From Bacteroidota bacterium (GTDB lineage Bacteria; Bacteroidota; Kryptoniia; Kryptoniales; JAKASW01): DNA of 6,114 nt. The notes under the pieces were generated by a model, which saw only the letters and a program-made list of their open reading frames with translations, had not been told where the DNA came from and ran no database searches. Below, in pieces: positions 1-6,114 of the stretch. The DNA lies in contig JAJYGB010000280.1 of the NCBI GenBank assembly GCA_021785235.1, positions 340 to 6,453 on the forward strand. The letters run 5' to 3'. Numbering within the stretch: position 1 is the first letter of the stretch; every line of letters starts with the position of its first letter. The position numbers and the translations under genes were made by a program.

Positions 1-61
1 TAGAATTCTTTTCTTTCATATGTTCAAGTTTCGAATGTGATTATTGATAATGCTGTTCCAC
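1..61. other. Downstream spacer, possible start of next gene
   Basis: This A/T-rich stretch follows the stop codon of the amidohydrolase gene. I see no hairpin followed by a T-run on the minus strand, so no terminator can be called. On the minus strand an ATG at 19-17 opens a frame reading Met-Lys-Glu-Lys-Asn-Ser before the window ends. That could be the first codons of a further co-directional gene. No Shine-Dalgarno sequence precedes it and only six codons are visible, so this is only a possibility. Confidence 0.2.
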
Positions 62-1663
62 TCACAAAGGCAAGCGGGTACTGCCCAGGATCCCTTCCAT
101 ATTCTTCCCAAGTATCTTGACTTTATCGCTTTCGGAAATCCTGGAGTATGCAACCCAGCCGAGCTGGGGTGAGGCGTCACGCATTGGCTGGTCGGTACCG
201 AAGAGGATCTTCTCCCCACCCACCTTCTCGGCCATGAATTCTATGACTCCGTCGGCTACATCCGTGAATGTCAGTTCAAGGTAGACGTTCTCATGCGCCT
301 TCGCCAGTTCACTCACCTCCGAGGCATGCTTAAAGCTCATGCCTGAGTGGGCAAGGAGCATCCTTAAGTTCGGGTATCTCACGGCAATTTCCTCCACTTC
401 CGAAACAAAATGGTCAGACGGGTGAAGGAGAACGAACAATTTGTGACGGTCTCCAAACGAAAAAAGTGGATGCCATTTCTGACTATTGTAGGGTATTTCA
501 GTTCGAGGGTAATACGGCTTGATTCCCACGAACCGCCTCTTGAGATACCAGTGGTTTAACAACCGGTCCCAATCCTTGACAATCGTCGGATCGAAGGCAC
601 CGTATCCGACAAAGTGGTCCGGGTACCTGGTCATCGCGTCAAACGTCGCTTCATTTCCCCTGTCATGGTCGAGCCACAGCCCAAGCCATTCACTGACACA
701 TGTCTTGCGAATACCCAGCCTTCCGTCTCCCTTCACCATGTCGTCCGCCCCTGAGAAGAGAATGGGCGAATATGCCACGTGTTCTCCCTCGGGCACAATA
801 TGCGCATGGGCATCGATAACATTGAATTCGCTGAGCGGCTTGCCTGACTTCACGGCAACCAGGATTCTGTCGCCTTTGTCGTTGTCCACTTCGCCATCGG
901 GAATGGGGACTTTGAGGAGCTCAGCAAGATTGACACTGGCTATTAGCCGTCTTTCGTCATCCTTGATGTCCGCATAATCGAGGAACGTGCGTGCGGCGCC
1001 GATACTCATTACAGGAAACTGGGTTCCGAAGATCAGGCGTTTCGCTCCGAAATGACGGACGAAAAATTCGAACCCCCTATTCACCTGCTGAGAAGAGAAC
1101 TCAAGCATTATGTTCGCGTGCTTCTTCATCAGGAAGAATACTTCCCGCATTCCGTCCCACCTTGAACCCTGCAGGACTATCCTCAGTTTCGGGTGGGCGG
1201 AGCACACTCTGTCCAATTCCTCTATCGATGCCTGATTGAAGCTCGGGACAAAACGCCGACCTCCCTCGATGAAAAGTGGGATCTCCCGATGTTCCAGGTT
1301 ATCGAAGATCTTCCCGCATGTAAAATCGTCGAACCCGTACATTTGGGTCTTCGGATATAACCTGACGGCCCTTATGTCGTGTCCGTCCAGGTATTTTTCA
1401 ACCGGGGGAAATTCACCGAGATCGTCCGGCCTCACGACGAAGCACGGCGCGAAGTTTTTCCTCCCGCCGATCTCCTTCAGCAGTAATTCATTCCCCACCA
1501 CGGGGTCATATTCTCGCGACAGGGTATGCGTCAGCAGCGCGCCATGGATTCCACAACGCCGCATTTCGGAGGCTATATCGTCAACGCTGTGGATGTAATT
1601 CTGCAATTCGCCCATTCTTTTGCCGGCGAATGCGAAACTGTCGAAATAACGTATCCCGCTCAT
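62..1663 (-). CDS. Tandem amidohydrolase-2 protein with an inactive N-terminal barrel
   Basis: This is a predicted cytoplasmic metal-dependent hydrolase or decarboxylase of the amidohydrolase-2 (TIM-barrel) superfamily; the substrate is unknown. It has no signal peptide. The 533 residues form two homologous halves, about 1-255 and 276-533, whereas single-domain members are usually about 250-350 residues. The C-terminal half has the full metal-site set: DAHAH (His286, His288), LLHPSDH (His413), LLAHS (His439) and FGTDQP (Asp491). The N-terminal half aligns with it, but the matching places read DSFAF, FIEGG, LQGS and FGTQFP, so all ligands are lost. The start ATG lies 10 bases after the aminotransferase stop with no clear Shine-Dalgarno site, suggesting translational coupling. 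It is the last complete gene of the run. Family relatives include aminocarboxymuconate-semialdehyde and resorcylate decarboxylases, so hydrolysis should not be assumed. The fold is secure; the reaction is not. Confidence 0.9.
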   Translation of the reverse strand: MSGIRYFDSFAFAGKRMGELQNYIHSVDDIASEMRRCGIHGALLTHTLSREYDPVVGNELLLKEIGGRKNFAPCFVVRPDDLGEFPPVEKYLDGHDIRAVRLYPKTQMYGFDDFTCGKIFDNLEHREIPLFIEGGRRFVPSFNQASIEELDRVCSAHPKLRIVLQGSRWDGMREVFFLMKKHANIMLEFSSQQVNRGFEFFVRHFGAKRLIFGTQFPVMSIGAARTFLDYADIKDDERRLIASVNLAELLKVPIPDGEVDNDKGDRILVAVKSGKPLSEFNVIDAHAHIVPEGEHVAYSPILFSGADDMVKGDGRLGIRKTCVSEWLGLWLDHDRGNEATFDAMTRYPDHFVGYGAFDPTIVKDWDRLLNHWYLKRRFVGIKPYYPRTEIPYNSQKWHPLFSFGDRHKLFVLLHPSDHFVSEVEEIAVRYPNLRMLLAHSGMSFKHASEVSELAKAHENVYLELTFTDVADGVIEFMAEKVGGEKILFGTDQPMRDASPQLGWVAYSRISESDKVKILGKNMEGILGSTRLPL

Positions 1664-1673
1664 AGTGTCGGCT

Positions 1674-2879
1674 TTAATTTGTCAGACACTTTTTCAAGGC
1701 TCGCTCGAACTTCCCGAGCGTTTCATCGATAGATCGGAACCGGTGCGAGAATGAAATGAACCACCTGTCGTAAACAAACACGTGTTCCCTGAGGAGTTCC
1801 CTGTTGAGTTCAACCTGGAGCCTCCTGTTCTTCTGACCGTCAGGATAATTGAAAAGGAAATAGGATGCGACCGGGAACCCGCCGACTTTGACTTCGACCC
1901 CCACGCGTTTTGCTATCTCTGAGAATCCGGCCATCAGGCGCTTCCCCATCTTGTGGATGTGCTCGTGAACCTTATTCTCTTCCATAACCTTCAGCGTCGC
2001 AATCGCCGCTGCGATCGAAAGAGTCTCCCCCGCATAAGTTGCCGTCAGGACAAAATCGTTCAGCTTCCCCATCAACTCCCGCTTTCCACCATAGGCTGAC
2101 AGCGGGAAGCCATTTGCGATTGCCTTCGCGAAGGAGGTAAGGTCGGGCCGGACGCCGAAATATTCCTGGGCACCGCCGATCGAAAGCCGGAACCCTGTCA
2201 GGACTTCATCGAAAATGAGTATCATTCCATATTCATCGGCAAGCCTTCTCACCGCCCTGGGATAGTCTCCGGATATGTCCTCATTGAAGTCGTAGGGCGC
2301 GCAGAGTATGCAGCTGATATTGGACGCATCTCGCTTCAGTATCTTTTCCAATCCCTCGACGTCTCCGTATCTGACTTCATAGACATAGTCTGCAAGGAAC
2401 TTTGGAACGCCGTTTCCCTCAATTCCGGTCGAGAACCAATCGTGATACCCGTTGTATCCGCATCGGATTATTTTGTCCTTTCCGGTGTAAGCTCTGGCTA
2501 TGCGCACATTGCTCGCGTTAGCATCCACGCCGTTCTTTCCATATCGGACCATTTCCACTGAGGGTACTATACGGCAGATGGTTTCAGCCAGCTCGATCTC
2601 CACGGGGCTCGCCATGCTGAATAGAACGCCCTTCTCCAGCTGCGCTCTCACCGCGTTGTCAACCGCCGGATATCCGTAACCCAGTATCACCGGGCCGAGC
2701 GAAAGACGGTAATCGATGTATTCATCTCCGTCGACGTCGCGGAACCGGCATCCCTTCGCGCTCTCAATGAAGAACGGCATCTCACCGGCATAATCGAGGA
2801 TAGGCCTCTTGGCGTTTGTTTGGGTTCCCCAGGGAATATGCCTGAGTGCCCGATCTAGCAGATCTTCCGACACAGTCAC
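1674..2879 (-). CDS. Class III PLP aminotransferase, GSA-aminomutase-like
   Basis: This is a cytoplasmic pyridoxal-phosphate enzyme of fold type I, class III, 401 residues, a normal full length. Visible marks are DVDGDEYIDY (49-58) near the N terminus, YGKNGVDAN (113-121) at the cofactor-phosphate site, GYHDW (about 144-148), IFDEVLTGFR (222-231, with Asp224 for the PLP ring nitrogen), SFAKAIANGFP (249-259, Lys252 the Schiff-base lysine) and a TYAGETLS segment (281-288). It resembles HemL (glutamate-1-semialdehyde aminomutase), but the GKNGxDA and GETLS signatures differ from HemL's NSGTEA and SGNPL. They look like the subgroup often found in sugar or surface-polysaccharide loci, so I do not call it hemL. 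The start is GTG, chosen because AGAGGGAGGAG ends 10 bases upstream. It lies 31 bases after the propeller gene and 10 before the amidohydrolase gene. The amino acceptor is unknown. Confidence 0.9.
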   Translation of the reverse strand: MTVSEDLLDRALRHIPWGTQTNAKRPILDYAGEMPFFIESAKGCRFRDVDGDEYIDYRLSLGPVILGYGYPAVDNAVRAQLEKGVLFSMASPVEIELAETICRIVPSVEMVRYGKNGVDANASNVRIARAYTGKDKIIRCGYNGYHDWFSTGIEGNGVPKFLADYVYEVRYGDVEGLEKILKRDASNISCILCAPYDFNEDISGDYPRAVRRLADEYGMILIFDEVLTGFRLSIGGAQEYFGVRPDLTSFAKAIANGFPLSAYGGKRELMGKLNDFVLTATYAGETLSIAAAIATLKVMEENKVHEHIHKMGKRLMAGFSEIAKRVGVEVKVGGFPVASYFLFNYPDGQKNRRLQVELNRELLREHVFVYDRWFISFSHRFRSIDETLGKFERALKKCLTN

Positions 2880-2889
2880 TGCGATTACT

Positions 2890-2897
2890 CTCCTCCC
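2890..2897 (-). promoter_or_regulatory. Ribosome binding site of the aminotransferase gene
   Basis: The minus strand reads GGGAGGAG here, a strong Shine-Dalgarno match, 10 bases before a GTG codon. No ATG is available nearby in this frame, so this site fixes the GTG start at 2879. Confidence 0.7.
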
Positions 2898-2910
2898 TCT
2901 TGATTTGCAA

Positions 2911-3918
2911 TCAATGGATCATTACCGACCAAACCTGGGCTCCATCCAGGAAAAGGTACTTCCAGGTTTTCCCGCCATCCACGCTCTTGAACACACCGCC
3001 CGGTATCGTCGCGACATAAATATCCTGCGTATTCTCAGGATCGACCGCGATTCCGTGAAGCGTTTTCTCCGTGAGACCTGACGAGAATGTTTGCCATGTC
3101 TTCCCTCCATCGGTCGATTTCATGAAGCCCGTATCGTAACCGCCGGCATACATGACATTATCATCGTGTGGGTCGAACCCAACCGTGTAGATCGCGAGTG
3201 TATCGATACCGCCTCCCGCCTGACTCCAGGTCTTGCCGCCATCACGTGAAGTGAAGATACCGGCATTTTCAGTCCCGGCAACCATCAACTTCGGGTTCGC
3301 TGAGCTTTTAGCCAGGTCGCGTACGCCCTTCCCCTTCAGCGCAAAGAGCTTCCACGATTCAGCGCCATTCGTGCTGATATATATACCGTTCTCGGTTCCA
3401 ATCAGGATTCTGTCAGGATTCGCCTTGTCGATTATGATCGGCCCGATGAACGTGGAAGATGTGGTACCCGTTTGTTTGGGACTGATACCGTTGTTTTTCT
3501 TGCTCCAGGTCCAACCCGCATCGATAGACTTGAAGACTCCGTAGGGTGTCGCGATATACAGGATATTATGATTTCCCGGGTCAATTACCAGCTGACTGAC
3601 TTCGGTCTCGCGCCAATCAGTCATGATACGCCATGTTGCGCCGGCATCAGTTGATTTCAGCACGCCGTTGCCTGCCGCTAAATACATGATCTTTCCGTCC
3701 GAACCCGGGTCAATCGTGAGCGAGTAGGCAATTATATTGGACCACCCGATGTGCTCCCATTTATCTCCGCCGTCGGTCGTATAGAAGACGCCGGCTGGGG
3801 GATTAAGGCCTCCCACAACCATCTTCTGGTAAAGGTGGACTACCGCATATACTCTTTTCTGTCCGGCAAATGAAAGTGTAGCTGAAAGGAGTATCAACAT
3901 TAACGATCTTTTAAGCAT
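2911..3918 (-). CDS. Exported seven-bladed Asp-box (BNR/sortilin-like) propeller protein
   Basis: This is a 335-residue protein predicted to be exported and to fold as a seven-bladed beta-propeller. Residues 1-18 form a signal peptide (Leu-Lys-Arg, then a hydrophobic core, with SFA before a likely cut after Ala18). Seven Asp-boxes follow, at residues 47-54, 89-96, 131-138, 182-189, 224-231, 268-275 and 311-318, with consensus S-T-D-G-G-K-T-W. Most blades also carry a strand ending in a VDPxN-like turn and a Tyr-x-Gly/Ala-Thr strand. The C-terminal VWSVMIH matches the first strand of a blade, consistent with ring closure. No catalytic residues of sialidases are evident, and Asp-boxes are structural, so a binding or scaffold role is more likely than glycosidase activity. 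There is no type IX C-terminal sorting domain. It follows the 621-residue exported protein by 29 bases, which suggests the two act in the same compartment. Confidence 0.88.
   Translation of the reverse strand: MLKRSLMLILLSATLSFAGQKRVYAVVHLYQKMVVGGLNPPAGVFYTTDGGDKWEHIGWSNIIAYSLTIDPGSDGKIMYLAAGNGVLKSTDAGATWRIMTDWRETEVSQLVIDPGNHNILYIATPYGVFKSIDAGWTWSKKNNGISPKQTGTTSSTFIGPIIIDKANPDRILIGTENGIYISTNGAESWKLFALKGKGVRDLAKSSANPKLMVAGTENAGIFTSRDGGKTWSQAGGGIDTLAIYTVGFDPHDDNVMYAGGYDTGFMKSTDGGKTWQTFSSGLTEKTLHGIAVDPENTQDIYVATIPGGVFKSVDGGKTWKYLFLDGAQVWSVMIH
2965..3780 (-). repeat. Seven Asp-box blade repeats within the propeller gene
   Basis: Seven copies of a roughly 42-51 residue unit are spaced 42, 42, 51, 42, 44 and 43 residues apart, measured between Asp-boxes. 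The copies are TTDGGDKW, STDAGATW, SIDAGWTW, STNGAESW, SRDGGKTW, STDGGKTW and SVDGGKTW. The fourth is the most diverged (Asp to Asn, Gly to Ala, Thr to Ser) and follows the longest spacing. The last three are nearly identical, suggesting more recent duplication or stronger constraint on that side of the ring. Confidence 0.88.
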
Positions 3919-3923
3919 TTTAA

Positions 3924-3928
3924 CCTCT
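3924..3928 (-). promoter_or_regulatory. Ribosome binding site of the propeller gene
   Basis: The minus strand reads AGAGG, five bases before the ATG at 3918. It supports that ATG as the start, and the codons that follow encode a good signal peptide. Confidence 0.6.
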
Positions 3929-3947
3929 AAGGTCTTTGTGGTGAGTT

Positions 3948-5813
3948 CTATTTAACGGTTTGCTGAGTTGCAGTGAAATTGTTGAAGTCAAGCGTCCGTA
4001 CGGTATTCCCGTAGGTAATCTTGAGCACACGGCTGTTAACGGCAGAATGGAGATACTTGCTGTCGAACAGCGGATAGTTTAGGATAATCTTCCTGCCATT
4101 CAACTCTCTATCGTTTGAGTAGCGGAAATACATCCGGTCACCGTTGATCGTGCCGTATCTCACGCTGATCTTCTTGCTGTCGAAAACCACTTTCGTCTTC
4201 TCGACCAGTCTCATGAAATTCCCGAAGCTCCCATACTCTGCGGCGGATCCCGCCTGCAGCACACAACCATTGGCGGTTGAAAAGCTCCTCAGTCTCAGAT
4301 CTATCGGATGTCTATCGAGCGGTTCGATGCCGAACGAGCCTTCATCGCCGCCGAGCAATTGCAATGAGGCTGTGTCTTTCTCAAGGTAGTATTTCTGGAG
4401 CGGATAGTACGCGAAATATGCGCTGTCCATCCTTCCGAAAATCCACCCGCTTTCACTGACGATGAATTGATCCAGGGTCAGAGGGAAGAAAGCGTCGATT
4501 TGATGCCACAGCTCCGTGGGATTCAAATCAAGGTCGTACAAATCTATGAGCGTGTTGCGATATTGAAATGTCCGCTCGTGAGGCGAACTCGAGGACCACT
4601 TGTCGACGTCGCCGTAGTAGCCGTGCGAATGAGCCACAAAGCCGTAGACCGGCAGGGCTTCCTCGGGAAAGAACAAGCCAAGCTCCAACGGCGATCTGTA
4701 GGGATTGAGAGCGAAAACCGTGTTGTACGGCCGCCGTGTGGCGAAGGTGATATCCCATACGTGTTCTTGAATAGGCTGAAGTATTCCGCCCTGCGCGCTG
4801 CCGAGACAGTAGTACTTTGTCATGTAGGTGTACTTGTAGACCGGCGGCGTTCTTTCGGGGCCGTACCTAATGACGAACCTTACCCTTTTCCTTTGCCTGG
4901 AAACATATGGCTCGGAGCGGTCCGTGGCAATGTCGTGAATAATGGCAGGAAGTCTGAAACTGCTCAACGCCGGAAAGATGACCGAAATCGCCTCGCGGAT
5001 CCTGGGGTTGAACTCGGTATTGCCGAAGTAGAGGTATCCGAATATTCTCGATTGCGCGACCTGTGGATTTACCGCGATGTATGGATAGTCTCTGCTGTGC
5101 GCGCCACAATAGCAGCCGTCAAGATTCTCAATACCGTAGTCCGCGAACATGTACTCCAGCATCATCTCAGCCTTCTTTCGCATGAGAGGATCTTTCGCAA
5201 ATTGGTAGAGGAGCACCAGCGGATCCACGTACGTGATGAAGTACGTCGGCGAGTTGAATTCGCCCTGCCCAAGTGAAGTAGTCAACGAAATCCAGTGATC
5301 GATATAATCCTCGGATTCCTTCAGGGTTTCTTCGGAGCTCTTGCCGTTCGACCAGCGTGGGACGTTCCACTCCTGAGCGGCAAGATACCATCCCGTGTAA
5401 TATTGGAGCCAGTGATTTTCTGTATCGCCGCGGTAAATAGTTGATGTCTCCAGATTGTCTCTAACCTTGTCGCCGAAACCCGCCGGGAGGGAATTCCTGC
5501 CGAACAGGTATGTTCCCATCAGTTCATAGATATAGAACATGCTTCCTACGGAGTGTGCCATCAGCGTGTCGAGCGCGGCGATAGCGACCGGCACGTCCTT
5601 GCCTGCAGCCAGTTTGGCAACAATGATGTCGAAATTAGGGCGGGAGTAATCCGGGGCATCTGCGCTGAATGAGATGTTGACCGAATCGGCGTAGTAGCTC
5701 AGTATCTGTTCTCTCCTGGTGTCGAAATCCTTTTTTTCAACCGACTGGGCGACAACACAGGAAACGGCCGGCCCAATCATAAGCAACAGCGCGTAAAGGA
5801 GGGTTTTCTTCAT
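3948..5813 (-). CDS. Exported protein of unknown function, possibly polysaccharide-lyase-like
   Basis: I do not recognise this 621-residue protein by name. The open frame extends 20 codons further upstream to a TTG at 5873, but the ATG at 5813 is preferred: GAGGA lies 10 bases upstream and the protein then begins with a standard signal peptide (MKKTLLYALLLMIGP, likely cut after Ala22). AVSC at 16-19 could alternatively be a weak lipobox with Cys19. Residues about 30-300 are rich in aromatic, helical segments with motifs TENHW (131-135), a Gly-Glu-Phe-Asn-Ser-Pro-Thr-Tyr patch (184-191) and HSRDYP (239-244). From about 320 on the sequence is beta-like, with TKYYCLGSAQGG (332-343), WDITFA (353-358) and VAHSHGYYGD (393-402). 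An alpha-toroid followed by a beta-sandwich, as in hyaluronate or heparinoid lyases, would fit, and Asn133/His134 or the Tyr and His patches could be catalytic. That is inference. It probably opens the four-gene transcript. Confidence 0.85.
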   Translation of the reverse strand: MKKTLLYALLLMIGPAVSCVVAQSVEKKDFDTRREQILSYYADSVNISFSADAPDYSRPNFDIIVAKLAAGKDVPVAIAALDTLMAHSVGSMFYIYELMGTYLFGRNSLPAGFGDKVRDNLETSTIYRGDTENHWLQYYTGWYLAAQEWNVPRWSNGKSSEETLKESEDYIDHWISLTTSLGQGEFNSPTYFITYVDPLVLLYQFAKDPLMRKKAEMMLEYMFADYGIENLDGCYCGAHSRDYPYIAVNPQVAQSRIFGYLYFGNTEFNPRIREAISVIFPALSSFRLPAIIHDIATDRSEPYVSRQRKRVRFVIRYGPERTPPVYKYTYMTKYYCLGSAQGGILQPIQEHVWDITFATRRPYNTVFALNPYRSPLELGLFFPEEALPVYGFVAHSHGYYGDVDKWSSSSPHERTFQYRNTLIDLYDLDLNPTELWHQIDAFFPLTLDQFIVSESGWIFGRMDSAYFAYYPLQKYYLEKDTASLQLLGGDEGSFGIEPLDRHPIDLRLRSFSTANGCVLQAGSAAEYGSFGNFMRLVEKTKVVFDSKKISVRYGTINGDRMYFRYSNDRELNGRKIILNYPLFDSKYLHSAVNSRVLKITYGNTVRTLDFNNFTATQQTVK

Positions 5814-5924
5814 TCGGGTATGTTCCTCAATGTTGACAACGTGAAAACAAAAGTGCGGAATCGGTAATCTCAAAGTGTAGCCCGCAAGACGATTCGGAGA
5901 TTGGATGGGTATTCAGTATCGACT
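5814..5924. other. Intergenic region, likely home of the operon promoter
   Basis: These 111 bases separate the ROK gene from the exported-protein gene and form the largest gap in the window. I find no stable hairpin with a T-tract after the ROK stop. On the minus strand a TACACTTTG stretch (around 5870-5878) is close to, but not, the Bacteroidota TAnnTTTG element, with one base too many in the spacer. No confident sigma-70 pair is seen either. Read-through from the ROK gene remains possible. Confidence 0.3.
5824..5828 (-). promoter_or_regulatory. Ribosome binding site deciding the start of the 621-residue gene
   Basis: The minus strand reads GAGGA, 10 bases before the ATG at 5813. It lies inside the longer open frame that begins at TTG 5873, and together with the signal peptide right after 5813 it favours the shorter product. 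Confidence 0.5.
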
Positions 5925-6114
5925 TCACCTCATCCCTCCCTGGTCGAGGGCGGCGCACAGCGCGGCAATGTCGCCAATCTTTTCTCCGAGCTCAGCGGGA
6001 ACGATTTCGCAGGCATCGACGGCTTCACGAAGGGCTTCTTTCCTGAATACCTCCATCGCGGGTTCCAGTATCAGTGATCCAAGCCTGACCCCCAGCGCGC
6101 CGAGTATGATCTTA
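5925..6114 (-). CDS. ROK-family sugar kinase or regulator, C-terminal fragment
   Basis: Only the last 62 codons and the TGA stop lie in the window; the gene continues beyond 6114 and the first base here is part of a split codon. The fragment begins KIILGALGVRLGSLILEP and ends AELGEKIGDIAALCAAL followed by a short tail. This matches the end of ROK proteins: a hydrophobic strand with a glycine turn, a helix bearing a Pro, then an AxLG-x(4)-GDxAAL stretch close to the C terminus. ROK proteins are cytoplasmic glucokinases, N-acetylhexosamine or fructose kinases, or DNA-binding repressors with the same fold. The nucleotide, sugar and zinc-binding motifs lie outside the window, so kinase and repressor cannot be told apart. 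It lies 111 bases upstream of the exported-protein gene on the same strand, which suits a sugar-use locus. Confidence 0.7.
   Translation of the reverse strand, partial: KIILGALGVRLGSLILEPAMEVFRKEALREAVDACEIVPAELGEKIGDIAALCAALDQGGMR

Noticed and set aside
519..1598. Several plus-strand open frames of 82-152 codons
   Set aside because: All are antisense to the amidohydrolase gene, are Ser/Pro/Arg-rich and show no domain, while the minus-strand frame carries clear amidohydrolase motifs throughout.
899..1663. A frameshift or pseudogene explanation for the inactive first half of the amidohydrolase
   Set aside because: The frame is continuous with the active half, the alignment between halves runs across the region without breaks, and structural strands are kept, which is unlike recent decay.
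2911..3918. Sialidase function for the Asp-box protein
   Set aside because: Asp-boxes are structural repeats shared by many propellers; the arginine triad context and the catalytic Tyr/Glu/Asp arrangement of sialidases could not be identified.
4467..5276. A 269-codon open frame on the plus strand
   Set aside because: It lies wholly antisense to the exported-protein gene, has an Arg/Val-rich composition without recognisable motifs, and no ribosome site; it is a shadow of the opposite-strand coding frame.
5814..5873. An N-terminal extension of the exported protein from a TTG at 5873
   Set aside because: The extra 20 residues would sit in front of a standard signal peptide, the start would be a rare TTG, and a ribosome site is placed for the ATG at 5813.
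5868..5880. A Bacteroidota-type promoter element on the minus strand (TACACTTTG)
   Set aside because: The spacer between TA and TTTG is three bases instead of two and no matching upstream TTG element stands out, so it was not called.

Overview
The window holds five genes, all read from the minus strand, so transcription runs from the right end (6114) towards the left end (1). In that order they are: the 3' end of a ROK-family sugar kinase or regulator (5925-6114, cut by the window edge); a 621-residue exported protein of unknown function that resembles the helical-toroid plus beta-sandwich polysaccharide lyases (3948-5813); an exported seven-bladed Asp-box (BNR/sortilin-like) beta-propeller (2911-3918); a class III PLP-dependent aminotransferase related to glutamate-1-semialdehyde aminomutase but of a distinct subtype (1674-2879); and a 533-residue protein made of two tandem amidohydrolase-2 barrels, the first of which has lost every metal-binding residue (62-1663).

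The last four genes are separated by only 29, 31 and 10 bases and are very probably one transcript. The 111-base gap after the ROK gene is the only space large enough for a promoter, but I see no convincing promoter or terminator in it. No tRNA, rRNA, CRISPR array, insertion sequence or phage gene is visible. The only repeats are the propeller blades and the internal duplication of the amidohydrolase.

The layout suggests a free-living heterotroph using or remodelling a glycan or amino compound. Two exported proteins could bind or cut a polymer outside the cytoplasm, while the cytoplasmic kinase, aminotransferase and amidohydrolase could act on the products. This is inferred from context only; no substrate can be read from the sequence. 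Moderate GC content, exported STDGGKTW-type propellers and the enzyme types fit an environmental bacterium of the Bacteroidota/Ignavibacteriota/FCB neighbourhood or another metagenomic phylum. Clear Shine-Dalgarno sites before three genes argue mildly against a typical Bacteroidota. The phylum assignment is weak.

The most notable observation is the amidohydrolase. Its two halves align along most of their length, but the HxH motif of the active half is FAF in the first half, and the other two metal-site His and the Asp are also replaced. This indicates a catalytic barrel fused to a pseudoenzyme copy of itself. Nothing here amounts to a demonstrably new system.
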